From: Govania unica
Lineage (GTDB): Bacteria > Pseudomonadota > Alphaproteobacteria > Sphingomonadales > Govanellaceae
Length of the DNA: 64,000 nt
Direction: 5' to 3'
NCBI RefSeq assembly: GCF_027920805.1
Contig: NZ_JANWOI010000002.1
Coordinates: 310,001 to 374,000 of the forward strand
Part shown: one piece after another, positions 1 through 8,323 of the stretch
How the letters are laid out: every line of letters begins with the position of its first letter
How positions within the stretch are numbered: the stretch's first letter is position 1
The notes under the pieces: model-generated
What the model saw: the letters and a program-made list of their open reading frames with translations, nothing else
The model's database searches: none
Told to the model about the DNA's origin: nothing
Position numbers and translations under genes: made by a program

Positions 1-189
1 TTCCACTGCCGGCGGATAGAGGTCTGCGTCTAGGCGTCTTAATATATATGCAAATCCTTGACGTCTGGTCTTAATCCAGTCGGGGTCCATGTGAAACGTG
101 ATCAGGGGGTATGTATCGTCAGCGCTTTTTGCAAAATTTAAAAAGCCCTGATCGAGGTTTCTATATTTATCTCGATCCGGATTTTCCAT
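1..189 (-). CDS. Unidentified protein, N-terminal fragment (runs off window)
   Basis: An open frame on the minus strand runs without a stop from an ATG at 189 to the left edge. A GGAG lies 7 bases upstream of this ATG, which favours it over the in-frame ATG at 195, where the spacing would be only 1 base. The visible 63 residues begin MENPDRDKYRNLD and are rich in charged and aromatic residues, with no signal peptide or membrane segment. I do not recognise the family. The composition looks like a real soluble protein. It is on the same strand as the methyltransferase that ends at 235, with a 45-base gap, so it could be the next gene of that operon. Confidence 0.6.
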   Translation of the reverse strand, partial: MENPDRDKYRNLDQGFLNFAKSADDTYPLITFHMDPDWIKTRRQGFAYILRRLDADLYPPAVE

Positions 190-234
190 GTGCATGCTCC
201 AAATGGTTTCCATTCAGGAGTAACGCTTTGGAGC

Positions 235-1575
235 TCAGTTTTGTGACGCTTGATCAGGGGCTTTGTAGCTGAGCGCGGGTATCAGCCGGCCGAGGCGGCG
301 GAACAGCCCATGCTCATTGATCCAGAGCGCATAGGCGACATAATCCGGATCTTCGGATAGATGCTTTTCCTCGGTGCGGGCGCGGAGGAAATAGATCACG
401 TTGACGCCGAACAGCAATATACTCGCCTGTACCGCGCGTTCAGGTCCGGCGGCGCTCAGGAATGGGACTGACACCAGCCACCAATAGATGTTTTTCGCCA
501 CATAGGCCGGGTGCTTGGTGAAGCGATAGGGGCCGTTGGTCAGCACGCCGCGATGGGTCAGGTTTGAAAACCGGAGGCCGAAGACAACGCTCGCACCGGC
601 ATAGATCATCACAAGGATAATCAGCACAACGCCCCAGATGGTATAAAGCGTCGGGCTGTCGCGCAGCCATGTTTGCCAGTTGGGATGGGTGCCGTAGCTG
701 AAAAAGCTGCCGTCGATAAAGGTCCAGAACGGTTTGTAGCACATGAGCGCCACCATCCAGCCGAGCAACAGCGGGTTGCTTGAGCGGATGTGGCTGTCGA
801 GAAGGCGCATGGTCAGCGTGTAGCCGACAAAGGCAAAGATCACATCGAGGAAAAAGCCGAGCGTGATCCACCAGTGAACCGCGACATGGAAATCCGCGAA
901 GGCCTGTTCGACGGGCCTGCTCAGCATCCAGCCCACATTGTTATAGAGAAAGATCGTCATCAGCGGCAGGAAGAAGGCCTTGATGGTCCAGCCAAGGAGA
1001 TGCTCGCGCAGTTTCCGGCGGGCCTCGGCGGTCGTGGGCAGTAGGCCGAACATCAAGCGCCCGGTCAGCCAGTAACCGTCATGGGGATCGCTCATGCGGC
1101 GGTCGATCAGCAGGAAATAGGGCACCGCAGCCACAAGGAAAACCGGCAGGGCCAGCTTCAGCATGGTGAAGTAGGGGCTGTAAAAATCCTGCTGATATTC
1201 CGGAAACAGCCAATAGCCTATGGCGATGATGCCAAGCGTCAACCAAAGGCCAAGAAGCTTGGTGGCGACGCGGGCAGGCGCTCCGGGCAATGCTTCGGCA
1301 CGGCTGCGGCCGAGACCGGCGCTTGGCCGGTTATAGACCTTGAATAGAAAGATATCGCTCAGAACAAGTGGGGTGGCCAGGGCGAGCGCCGCCAGCATCA
1401 GGGTTTGCCAGGTCGATTGTCCGTTCGACGTGAGGACAACGGCCACCGCCGCAAGCGCCGCGATCAGTGCCATCCAGCCATTGGTGACGGAGCGGGGACG
1501 GCGGAGGGGTGAAACGCTTTGAGGAGCGGGGGGCTCCCGCTCCTCAATCGCAGTATATGTGGGAACGTTCTGCAT
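235..1575 (-). CDS. Multi-spanning membrane protein with ICMT/PEMT-like methyltransferase domain
   Basis: A 446-residue protein with many hydrophobic segments (about 33-50, 58-75, 107-124, 138-157, 196-212, 235-254, 311-332 and 363-374). The C-terminal part carries the pattern of the isoprenylcysteine carboxyl methyltransferase / phospholipid methyltransferase fold: NGPYRFTKHPAYVAKN at about 347-362, then an arginine followed by EE and DPDYVAY at about 400-415. In known members these regions bind S-adenosylmethionine at the membrane surface. The substrate here is unknown. Its ATG directly follows the TAG of the upstream surface-protein gene (stop at 1576-1578), so the two are almost certainly co-transcribed and perhaps translationally coupled. 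A role in modifying the surface protein, a lipid or the glycan is inference only. Confidence 0.72.
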   Translation of the reverse strand: MQNVPTYTAIEEREPPAPQSVSPLRRPRSVTNGWMALIAALAAVAVVLTSNGQSTWQTLMLAALALATPLVLSDIFLFKVYNRPSAGLGRSRAEALPGAPARVATKLLGLWLTLGIIAIGYWLFPEYQQDFYSPYFTMLKLALPVFLVAAVPYFLLIDRRMSDPHDGYWLTGRLMFGLLPTTAEARRKLREHLLGWTIKAFFLPLMTIFLYNNVGWMLSRPVEQAFADFHVAVHWWITLGFFLDVIFAFVGYTLTMRLLDSHIRSSNPLLLGWMVALMCYKPFWTFIDGSFFSYGTHPNWQTWLRDSPTLYTIWGVVLIILVMIYAGASVVFGLRFSNLTHRGVLTNGPYRFTKHPAYVAKNIYWWLVSVPFLSAAGPERAVQASILLFGVNVIYFLRARTEEKHLSEDPDYVAYALWINEHGLFRRLGRLIPALSYKAPDQASQN

Positions 1576-3819
1576 CTATAGCCGGCGACGATATCCAAGC
1601 CCGAGCAGCCCGAGACCAAATAGCCCGAGTATGCCGGGAACGGGAATGGTTGCATTCTGGTTCAGGCTCAACTGGGTGAAATCGGTTGAGGCCAAACCCT
1701 GCAGATCGCCACCCGTAAAGATGATTTCAAGGCTGAGGATATAGTCGCCGATAGTCGTAAACCACGGGTTCGTCGAGGTGTCGAGCGTCGCCGTGATGCC
1801 AGACGCGACTTCATTCCCTTCATAATACCAGGTGATGCTGAAGTTTTCGGTGAGATACTCAGCCGTGAAATCGCACAAGGTCTGATCGCTGAAGACCGAG
1901 TTGCAGCCGTTCAGGAAGAAGCTGTCGCCAAGATTGCCCATAAGGTCATGACCGGCATCGGCTTGCAGCGCATCTTGCGGCTTGGGGCCGCCGGATGAAG
2001 ACGATGTCGAGGACGGTGTGCCGCCATCGCCGCCTGAAGACGAGGATGTCGAGGACGGTGTGCCGCTATCGCCGCCTGAAGACGATGACGTCGAGGACGG
2101 TGTGCCGCCATCACCGCCTGAAGATGATGACGTCGAGGATGGTGTGCCGCCATCGCCGCCTGAGGATGAGGATGATGATGTCGAGGATGGTGTGCCGCCA
2201 TCGCCGCCTGAGGATGAGGACGATGACGTTGAGGACGGCGTGCCGCCATCGCCGCCTGAGGATGAGGATGATGACGTCGAGGATGGTGTGCCGCCATCGC
2301 CGCCTGAGGATGAGGACGATGACGTTGAGGATGGCGTGCCACCGTTACCGCCTGAGGATGAGGACGACGACGTCGAGGATGGCGTTCCGCCATTGCCGCC
2401 TGAAGATGAGGATGAGGACGTCGAGGATGACGGGCTTGAGCCTGGTGACGCTCCGCTGCTGCCAGATCCATAGCCGCCGCCGCTGCTACCGCTTGCGTAG
2501 CCGCCGCCTGCATATCCACCGCTGCCGAAGCCACCACCGCTGCGGCTGCCGTGTGTGCCGTTCTGTGTGGTATTGAAAGCCGTCTGGAAGGGCGATGTAT
2601 GGCCCGGGTGTGTGCCGCGATTGTCGCCGCCAGCTGCTGTTTCGATGGACGACAACAGAGCTGCAATCTGCTCCTGCATGTCTTTTTCGAAGGCTGAGTA
2701 ATCGCTGTTCTGGACCATCAAGGCGACAATATAGGTTTCGCCGCCTGCGGATGGAGCGAAGCCTAAGGTCATCTCTCCGTTTTCGACTTTGGCCCGCGTG
2801 ACGAGAAGTTCACCCTGGCCCGCTTTGCCCTTGCCATTGTTGAGTTTGACCAGGCGGCCGCCATCGGCATTGATGGGGGCAAGTCCGGGAACGCTTGCGG
2901 CCATGGCGAAAGTCGGCACGTAATAATTGATCCCGGCGCTGGAAAAGCGAACTTCGGCATCGGGCATGTTGCGCGTGGCATCGACCATGCGCAGCGTGCG
3001 GCCGTCGGTCGACAGATGTCCAAAAGGATCTTTGGGCAGGCGGCCATCGGCCTGCGGACCCGAGACCACGAGAACGCGATACAGGCCATCGGTCAGCCGT
3101 GTTTTAAAACTGGTGACGCCGGTCAGGCCGTCGTTGAAGGGCGCGCTGCCAGACTTCAAATCGAAGGCCGCGACCTTGGTGCCATTGATCTCTTTCGAGT
3201 TTGGCGCGACGCGGGAGAAATTCTTTGGCAGTTTGTTGGATGTTGGCCCGAAATCCCAGCCCATGGCGGTTTTTTCAGGGCTGAAATCGCTGGTCGATCC
3301 ATAATTGACGCGATAGGCCGAGGCCATGGCGCGGGCGACGCCTTCGGCGACCCGCTGGCTCGCAGCGGCCACGGCGGTGTAGTCATGGCGAATGTTGCTC
3401 GTGCTCAGACCTTCAAGAAGGCGGCCCGCGAGACGGCGCAGGATCGGTTCGTCGCCTAGCGCGCTGTCAAGGTAGTTTTGCAGATCGCCAAGGCCAGCCT
3501 GATCGCCCTTGATGCTGCCGGTCAGGGCTTTGTCGAAATTCGGCGACTCTAGAAGCACGAAGCCGTTATCGGTTTTGTCGGTCCAGGTGTTGGCATAACC
3601 AGTGGTGATGTTGGTTTCCTGGCCTGCCGTGCTGGCTGAGGCTGGGGCGCTGTCGTCTGTGTCGCTGGCAGCCGCGGGTAGAGTGGCCTGATTCCAGGTC
3701 ACTTCATCCGATGAAGCGTGAGAAACTGGTATATCGCGATGCAGCAATGCATAGATGCTGACAGTGGCCAGGCCGGCAACCGCAATAGCACCTGCAACAG
3801 CCCATTTTCTTGTCACCAT
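1576..3819 (-). CDS. Serine-rich repeat surface protein with PEP-CTERM-like sorting signal
   Basis: A 747-residue secreted protein. It starts with a signal-anchor type hydrophobic stretch (about residues 8-26) and has a folded region to about 400. A Gly/Ser-rich region follows, then nine GTPSS-containing repeats with long serine runs, then a domain of about 110 residues. It ends in PVPGILGLFGLG followed by GYRRRL. That tail is a tripartite sorting signal: short motif, hydrophobic helix, basic end. The short motif reads PVPG rather than the classical PEP, a variant also seen in other PEP-CTERM proteins. The likely role is a heavily modified surface or matrix protein cleaved by the exosortase encoded at 55.6 kb. 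The ATG has AGGAG 9 bases upstream. An exact sigma-54 promoter lies about 140 bases upstream of the start. Confidence 0.8.
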   Translation of the reverse strand: MVTRKWAVAGAIAVAGLATVSIYALLHRDIPVSHASSDEVTWNQATLPAAASDTDDSAPASASTAGQETNITTGYANTWTDKTDNGFVLLESPNFDKALTGSIKGDQAGLGDLQNYLDSALGDEPILRRLAGRLLEGLSTSNIRHDYTAVAAASQRVAEGVARAMASAYRVNYGSTSDFSPEKTAMGWDFGPTSNKLPKNFSRVAPNSKEINGTKVAAFDLKSGSAPFNDGLTGVTSFKTRLTDGLYRVLVVSGPQADGRLPKDPFGHLSTDGRTLRMVDATRNMPDAEVRFSSAGINYYVPTFAMAASVPGLAPINADGGRLVKLNNGKGKAGQGELLVTRAKVENGEMTLGFAPSAGGETYIVALMVQNSDYSAFEKDMQEQIAALLSSIETAAGGDNRGTHPGHTSPFQTAFNTTQNGTHGSRSGGGFGSGGYAGGGYASGSSGGGYGSGSSGASPGSSPSSSTSSSSSSGGNGGTPSSTSSSSSSGGNGGTPSSTSSSSSSGGDGGTPSSTSSSSSSGGDGGTPSSTSSSSSSGGDGGTPSSTSSSSSSGGDGGTPSSTSSSSGGDGGTPSSTSSSSGGDSGTPSSTSSSSGGDGGTPSSTSSSSGGPKPQDALQADAGHDLMGNLGDSFFLNGCNSVFSDQTLCDFTAEYLTENFSITWYYEGNEVASGITATLDTSTNPWFTTIGDYILSLEIIFTGGDLQGLASTDFTQLSLNQNATIPVPGILGLFGLGLLGLGYRRRL
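1990..2430 (-). repeat. Tandem coding repeat, nine units of 42 or 48 bp
   Basis: Nine imperfect direct repeats encode GG(D/N)GGTPSSTSSSS with four or six serines at the end, giving units of 14 or 16 codons. Third positions vary between units (for example gac/gat and tca/tcg), so the array is not freshly duplicated, but its length could still vary between strains. The opposite strand is also open across the array, encoding an acidic repeat; I treat that as a by-product of the repeat. Confidence 0.9.
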
Positions 3820-4192
3820 TTCGATCGGCTCCTAGTTACAGCAATTTCCTGTTGCATCTCTTTTGGATTAATCCTCAAAGATGCCGTCGGCGCTGCTCTC
3901 TGCTTGGGATGTCCGACATGTCGGTCTCGGCAGGAGCAACTCATAGATTTATAGAAGCAATTCTTGTGCCACAGAACGGCGGTTGGATTTTATCGGGCAC
4001 GTGCTGGGCGAACGTGCAAGTGCATCCTTGCAATAATCAGGAGCTTAGAATGGATTTCCTTAAGATCGTATTGATTTTATTGATTAATTATTGAAATGAC
4101 TTAAGGGAATATAAAAAACTCAAATTCCCGTTCGATGTTGAGAGAAGTTTGTGACCTTTTCCCAACCCATGTCACGTTATTATGGTCTTGTG
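3820..4192. other. Intergenic regulatory region upstream of surface protein
   Basis: This AT-rich stretch lies between the surface-protein start (3819) and the manC stop (4193); both genes read leftward. It holds the sigma-54 promoter at 3957-3971 and a perfect 12-bp palindrome, CCGACATGTCGG, at 3913-3924, which would fall in the untranslated leader. It also holds an imperfect inverted pair, TTCCTTAAG (about 4057) and CTTAAGGGAA (about 4099), 85-140 bases upstream of the -24 element, where an activator site is expected. I see no convincing gene in it. Confidence 0.6.
3957..3971 (-). promoter_or_regulatory. Sigma-54 (RpoN) promoter of the serine-rich surface protein
   Basis: Read on the minus strand the sequence is TGGCACAAGAATTGC, an exact match to TGGCAC-N5-TTGC with the required GG-N10-GC spacing. 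Transcription would start near 3945, giving a leader of about 125 bases before the ATG at 3819. A sigma-54 promoter needs an enhancer-binding activator, and PrsR encoded at 20.7 kb is the obvious candidate. Confidence 0.82.
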
Positions 4193-5617
4193 TCAAATTC
4201 GACCGTAAGTGTCGTCAAATCTTACAATGTCATCTTCACCGAGATAGCCGCCGGACTGTACCTCGATGATGTAAAGGGGGATTTTGCCCGGATTTTCAAG
4301 CCGATGGGTTGCACCTACGGGGATATATGTCGATTGGTTTTCATGCAGCATGATGATCTCGTCATCCCGGGTCACTCTGGCCGTACCCTGCACGACCACC
4401 CAATGTTCGGCGCGATGCATGTGCTTTTGGAGTGAGAGCTTTTCACCCGGGTTCACCACCAACCGCTTGACCTGATAGCGGTCGCCGCTATCGGCTGATT
4501 GATAGCTGCCCCAGGGACGATAGACAATTGTATGGCTCAGATGTTCGGTGCGCTTGCGGCGCGTGAGTTCCTCGACCACCGCTTTGATGTTCTGGGACTT
4601 GTTTTTATGGGCGACGACTACGGCGTCATCCATGGCCACGATCACGATATCCTCAAGCCCGACGGTGGCGACGACCGGCCCTTCGGAGCGGATGTAATTG
4701 TTGTCGCTGTCGATGGCGATGACATCGCCACGGATGGCGTTGCCGCGGTCGTCCTTGTCGGCGAGCAGGCAGAGAGCGCTCCAGGAGCCGACATCGCTCC
4801 ATCCCATATCGACGGGCACAACGGCGGCGTCGGCGGTCTTTTCCATCACCGCATAATCGATCGAGTCGGAGGGCGACGCCTTGAAGGCGGCGGCATCGGG
4901 GCGGGTGAAGGACAGATCCGTTTTCGCGCCTGCGAGAGCCGCACGGCAGGCGTCGAGAATGGCTGGATTGAAGCGCTCAAGCTCGGCCAGATAAACATCG
5001 GCGCGGAGCATGAAAATCCCGGCGTTCCAGGAATAATTGCCGTCGGCAATATAACCTTCGGCGGTGGCGAGATCGGGCTTTTCGACAAAGCGGGAGACCG
5101 CAAAAACGCCCTGATGGCCGGGGAGCGCCGGGCCTGCTGCGATATAGCCATAGCCGGTTTCGGGAGCGGTCGGGGTGATGCCGAAGGTGACGAGTTTTCC
5201 GGCTGCAGCCGCGGCTGCGCCAGCGCTGACGGCATTGGAAAAACTGTCTGTGTTTTCAATCACATGATCGGACGGCATGACGAGCAAAATGGCTTCCGGA
5301 TCACGGGCGGCAAGATAAAGGGCTGCGAGCGCTACGGCCGGTGCGGTGTTGCGTCCTTCGGGTTCAAGAATGATGCTGTCGGGGGTGATGCCGGACTGGC
5401 GCATCTGTTCGGCGATGATGAAGCGGTGATCCTCGTTGGCGACAATCAGCGGGGCACTGAAACGCGCGGCGTCGCTGATGCGGGACACGGTTTCCTGAAG
5501 CATCGAGCGATCGGTGACGAGAGGCAAAAGCTGTTTAGGAAACTGCGCCCGAGAGAGCGGCCAGAGTCGCGTGCCAACACCGCCCGACAGGATGACCGGA
5601 TGAATGGTTGCGCTCAC
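4193..5617 (-). CDS. manC: Mannose-1-phosphate guanylyltransferase / mannose-6-phosphate isomerase
   Basis: Makes GDP-mannose from mannose 1-phosphate and GTP; the fused C-terminal cupin is a phosphomannose isomerase-type domain (type II PMI, as in AlgA/ManC/XanB). The N-terminus carries LSGGVGTRLWPLSR, the nucleotidyltransferase signature, and the central part has FVEKP. The cupin has MHRAEHWVVVQGTA. I chose the GTG at 5617 because GGGAG lies 9 bases upstream and the product (474 residues) then has the usual length. The longer frame to 5677 adds 20 residues with no family resemblance. It stands alone, reads toward the surface-protein gene and would supply mannose for the exopolysaccharide. 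Confidence 0.93.
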   Translation of the reverse strand: MSATIHPVILSGGVGTRLWPLSRAQFPKQLLPLVTDRSMLQETVSRISDAARFSAPLIVANEDHRFIIAEQMRQSGITPDSIILEPEGRNTAPAVALAALYLAARDPEAILLVMPSDHVIENTDSFSNAVSAGAAAAAAGKLVTFGITPTAPETGYGYIAAGPALPGHQGVFAVSRFVEKPDLATAEGYIADGNYSWNAGIFMLRADVYLAELERFNPAILDACRAALAGAKTDLSFTRPDAAAFKASPSDSIDYAVMEKTADAAVVPVDMGWSDVGSWSALCLLADKDDRGNAIRGDVIAIDSDNNYIRSEGPVVATVGLEDIVIVAMDDAVVVAHKNKSQNIKAVVEELTRRKRTEHLSHTIVYRPWGSYQSADSGDRYQVKRLVVNPGEKLSLQKHMHRAEHWVVVQGTARVTRDDEIIMLHENQSTYIPVGATHRLENPGKIPLYIIEVQSGGYLGEDDIVRFDDTYGRI

Positions 5618-5783
5618 GGTATATGTCTCCCAAACGGTCGTTGAAAAATGCTGTCTGCCAAGCAGCTTATAATGCAAAGCCTAAGTTTTGGTAATGTCGA
5701 AACGGTGCACCTCGACAGAAGATAGTAATTACGTTAAAAATGAGATGTATTTTCCGTATAACATAAAATAAGTGTGTAATGAA

Positions 5784-6641
5784 ATGACTGCCGAAGACCC
5801 TGAATTGCCGCTTGCCAATCTGCCGCGCCTTGAGCCCGGTTGGGTCTGGCTGGCCGGGGCAGGGCCGGGGGATCCCGGACTGTTGACCTTGCATACGTTG
5901 AACGGTCTGCGTCAGGCCGATGTGGTAGTCTATGACGCGCTTGTGGGGCCGGAGATCCTGACCCTCGCGCGGCCCCAAGCGCAGTTGCAATTCGCGGGCA
6001 AGCGCGGCGGCAAGCCATCGCCGACCCAGCGGGATATTTCGACGGCTTTGGTGGAGCATGCGCGGGCGGGACGCCGTGTGTTGCGGCTGAAGGGCGGCGA
6101 TCCTCTGGTGTTCGGTCGCGGCGGAGAGGAGGCGCGGGCGCTTGTTGCCGCTGGCGTGCCGTTTCGTATTTTGCCGGGGATTTCAGCCGGGGTCGGCGGA
6201 CTCGCTTATGCGGGTATTCCGGCGACTGACCGGCAGACCAATTCGGCGGTGACCTTTCTGTCCGGGTATGGTGCGGGTGGCGGGTTGCCCGCTGACATTG
6301 ATCTTGTGGCTTTGGCGCAAAGCGGGACGACGCTTGTGGTCTTCATGGCGCTCAGTCATATCGCCGAGCTGGTGGAGCGGTTGCTTGCGGGCGGGCGTTC
6401 TGCGGCTGAGCCGGTGGCTCTGATCTCGAACGCGACCTTGCCGACGCAACGGGTGGTCGAGTCGACTCTGGGTGCCGTGGTGGGGCTCGCTGCCGAGGCC
6501 GGGATCGCCACGCCAGCCATGATGGTGGTGGGCGAGGTGGTGCGGTTGCGGGCGGCGCTTGACTGGTATGGGGCGCTCCATGAGGGGCGGACTCTCGTGG
6601 CCGATCCGCTTGGGATGCAGGCGCGGAAGGACGCCATCTGA
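5784..6641 (+). CDS. cobA: Uroporphyrinogen-III C-methyltransferase (SUMT)
   Basis: Transfers two methyl groups from S-adenosylmethionine to uroporphyrinogen III, giving precorrin-2 for cobalamin or siroheme. Visible signatures are WLAGAGPGDPGLLTL near the N-terminus, VVYDALV, RLKGGDPLVFGRGGEEA at about 101-117 and PGISAGVGGLAYAGIPATDR. It is a stand-alone SUMT without the CysG dehydrogenase domain. The ATG at 5784 is preferred; an in-frame GTG at 5772 would add four residues, and neither has a strong ribosome site. It is divergent from manC, and a CobT-like gene follows, so the cobalamin pathway is more likely than siroheme. Confidence 0.92.
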   Translation: MTAEDPELPLANLPRLEPGWVWLAGAGPGDPGLLTLHTLNGLRQADVVVYDALVGPEILTLARPQAQLQFAGKRGGKPSPTQRDISTALVEHARAGRRVLRLKGGDPLVFGRGGEEARALVAAGVPFRILPGISAGVGGLAYAGIPATDRQTNSAVTFLSGYGAGGGLPADIDLVALAQSGTTLVVFMALSHIAELVERLLAGGRSAAEPVALISNATLPTQRVVESTLGAVVGLAAEAGIATPAMMVVGEVVRLRAALDWYGALHEGRTLVADPLGMQARKDAI

Positions 6642-6716
6642 GCGGCGGATGGGTGCTGGTTTTCCGGGTTGTGAGGGGCTATAAAGGCGCGACTTTATTC
6701 GTAAGTGAGTGGATCC

Positions 6717-7715
6717 ATGAGCCAGCCGGACAACACCGCCCTCGGCCTGACAGGGCTGCCTTTTGATGATGTGAAGGCGGTTCTGCGCCATTTTCCCGAT
6801 TGCAATGCCGCCATTGCGGCGGATGCGCGGGCACGGATGGCCGATCTTGCGGCTGATGATGTGCCGCTTGGCCGTCTCGCCAGTCTCGGGCCCTGGCTTG
6901 CCGGGTGGAAGGGCAATCGGCAGCCGCGTCTTGAGCGCATTGAACTTGCGATTTATGCGGCGCTTGCGGCTCCACATGACGATGCCGAAGCTCAGGAGAA
7001 CGCGCGCAATCGCCTGACCCTTCTGGCGGCGGGTGGACATCCGGCCAATATCATGTGCCTCCGTCATGGGGTTGGTTTGAAGGTTTATGACCTCGCCCTT
7101 GATGTGCCGCATAGCGACTATCGAAGCGCTCCGGCGCTGTCGGAGGAAGACTGTGCCGCCACCATGGCGTTCGGCATGGAGGCCATCGTCAGTGAACCTG
7201 ATCTTTTATGTCTTGCCCGTTTCGGTGCAGGCGGAGAGGCGGCGGCGACCGCCCTTGCTGCCGTGTTGCATCCGGAGCTTGCCGAGGATTTGCTGGCCGG
7301 GCTTGCCGTGGCGGACCGGGTTCATGCCCGTACCGGCATGAACCAGCATCAGGGACAAAGCGATCCGTTTGAACTGATGCGCCGTTTTGGCAGCCGTGAC
7401 ATGGCGGCCATTGTCGGCTCTATTCTGGCCGCGCGCACGCAGGGCGTGCCGGTGGTGCTCGATGGGTTTGTGCCGCTGGTGGCGGCGGCGGTTCTGCATG
7501 CGGCGTCCGACAGCAACATTGCCCATTGTTTGCTGGCGACACCGGGCAGCGTGGCGCAGCAGCGGTTGGCGGCGGCGCTTGGTCTTGTTCCGCTTGTGCA
7601 GGATGAGGCGGTGGGCGAAGGGGTTGGTGCCTTGCTTGCGGTGCCATTGCTGCGGGCGGCGGCTGATGTGCTTGCCCATTCCGTAACTCAGGCCGATGTG
7701 GCGGCGGCGGGCTGA
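6717..7715 (+). CDS. cobT: CobT-like nicotinate-nucleotide:DMB phosphoribosyltransferase, divergent
   Basis: CobT activates dimethylbenzimidazole for the lower ligand of cobalamin. The family resemblance is clear in YDLALDVP, EEDCAATMAFGMEA, DLLCL, the stretch AAIVGSILAARTQGVPVVLDGFV, and VGEGVGALLAVPLL near residue 300, whose glutamate aligns with the catalytic base of known CobT. The usual EMGIGNTT loop after DLLC is replaced by ARFGAGGEAAAT, so a second conserved glutamate and the GIGNT loop are missing. It may be a degenerate or altered-specificity enzyme. The start at 6717 follows a GTGAGTGG-like site; an upstream GTG at 6705 is possible. The gene overlaps the next by one base. Confidence 0.75.
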   Translation: MSQPDNTALGLTGLPFDDVKAVLRHFPDCNAAIAADARARMADLAADDVPLGRLASLGPWLAGWKGNRQPRLERIELAIYAALAAPHDDAEAQENARNRLTLLAAGGHPANIMCLRHGVGLKVYDLALDVPHSDYRSAPALSEEDCAATMAFGMEAIVSEPDLLCLARFGAGGEAAATALAAVLHPELAEDLLAGLAVADRVHARTGMNQHQGQSDPFELMRRFGSRDMAAIVGSILAARTQGVPVVLDGFVPLVAAAVLHAASDSNIAHCLLATPGSVAQQRLAAALGLVPLVQDEAVGEGVGALLAVPLLRAAADVLAHSVTQADVAAAG

Positions 7716-8323
7716 TGAGCGCGGCCCGGTTCGACCGTCTGCTGGCGGATATCCGGGCCTGCCGCATTTGCGTTGACTATCTGCCACTCGGCCCCAATCC
7801 GGTGATCCAGGCGAGCCGCACGGCACGCCTGATCATCTGCGGGCAGGCGCCGGGCCTACGGGTGCATCAGACCGGCATTCCCTTTAACGATCCAAGCGGC
7901 GATCGGTTGCGCGACTGGATGGGTCTGGACCGCGCGACCTTTTATGATGCGGCGCGCATCAGCATCATTCCCATGGGGTTCTGTTATCCGGGGCGTGATC
8001 CACGGGGCGGCGATATGCCGCCGCGGCCGGAATGCGCGGCCCATTGGCATGACCGGATTTTCGCGCAGCTGCCAAACCCGCGTCTGGTGCTTGCCATCGG
8101 CCAATATGCGCAGGCCTATCATCTCGCCGGGCGGACCAAGGGGAGTGTCGCCGCCACGGTGCGCGCCTGGGCCGAATATGGCCCCGATATCATTCCTCTG
8201 CCGCATCCATCGCCGCGCAATATGGGTTGGTTGCGCCGCAATCCCTGGTTCGAGGCCGAGGTCGTGCCCGTGCTGCGGGCGCGGGTGGCGGCTTATCTGC
8301 GGGACTGGCCGTCTCAGATGTGA
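7715..8323 (+). CDS. Uracil-DNA glycosylase family protein (iron-sulfur type)
   Basis: Likely removes uracil from DNA, or is a relative acting on another lesion. It has the superfamily motifs GQAPG at 43-47 and PLPHPSPRN at about 171-179. Four cysteines, C16-x2-C19 and C90-x16-C107, match the layout of the [4Fe-4S] cluster ligands in family 4/5-type enzymes. At 202 residues the length is typical. The ATG overlaps the TGA of the CobT-like gene (TGATG), so the pair is translationally coupled, although no functional link is obvious. The 3' end overlaps the convergent gene at 8314 by 10 bases. Confidence 0.8.
   Translation: MSAARFDRLLADIRACRICVDYLPLGPNPVIQASRTARLIICGQAPGLRVHQTGIPFNDPSGDRLRDWMGLDRATFYDAARISIIPMGFCYPGRDPRGGDMPPRPECAAHWHDRIFAQLPNPRLVLAIGQYAQAYHLAGRTKGSVAATVRAWAEYGPDIIPLPHPSPRNMGWLRRNPWFEAEVVPVLRARVAAYLRDWPSQM

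Noticed and set aside
1990-2430. CRISPR-like array
   Set aside because: The repeats are adjacent coding units with no unique spacers, in frame within a surface protein. No cas genes occur in the window.
1982-2473. Plus-strand open frame of 163 codons encoding an acidic repeat
   Set aside because: It is the reverse complement of the serine-repeat array of the surface protein. Its regularity comes from the repeat; there is no ribosome site or independent support.
4499-5644. 381-codon plus-strand frame opposite manC
   Set aside because: Gly/Asp-rich shadow of manC with no start signal or domain.
6642-6716. Cobalamin riboswitch before the CobT-like gene
   Set aside because: The gap is only about 75 bases, and no B12-box-like sequence was seen there or before cobA.
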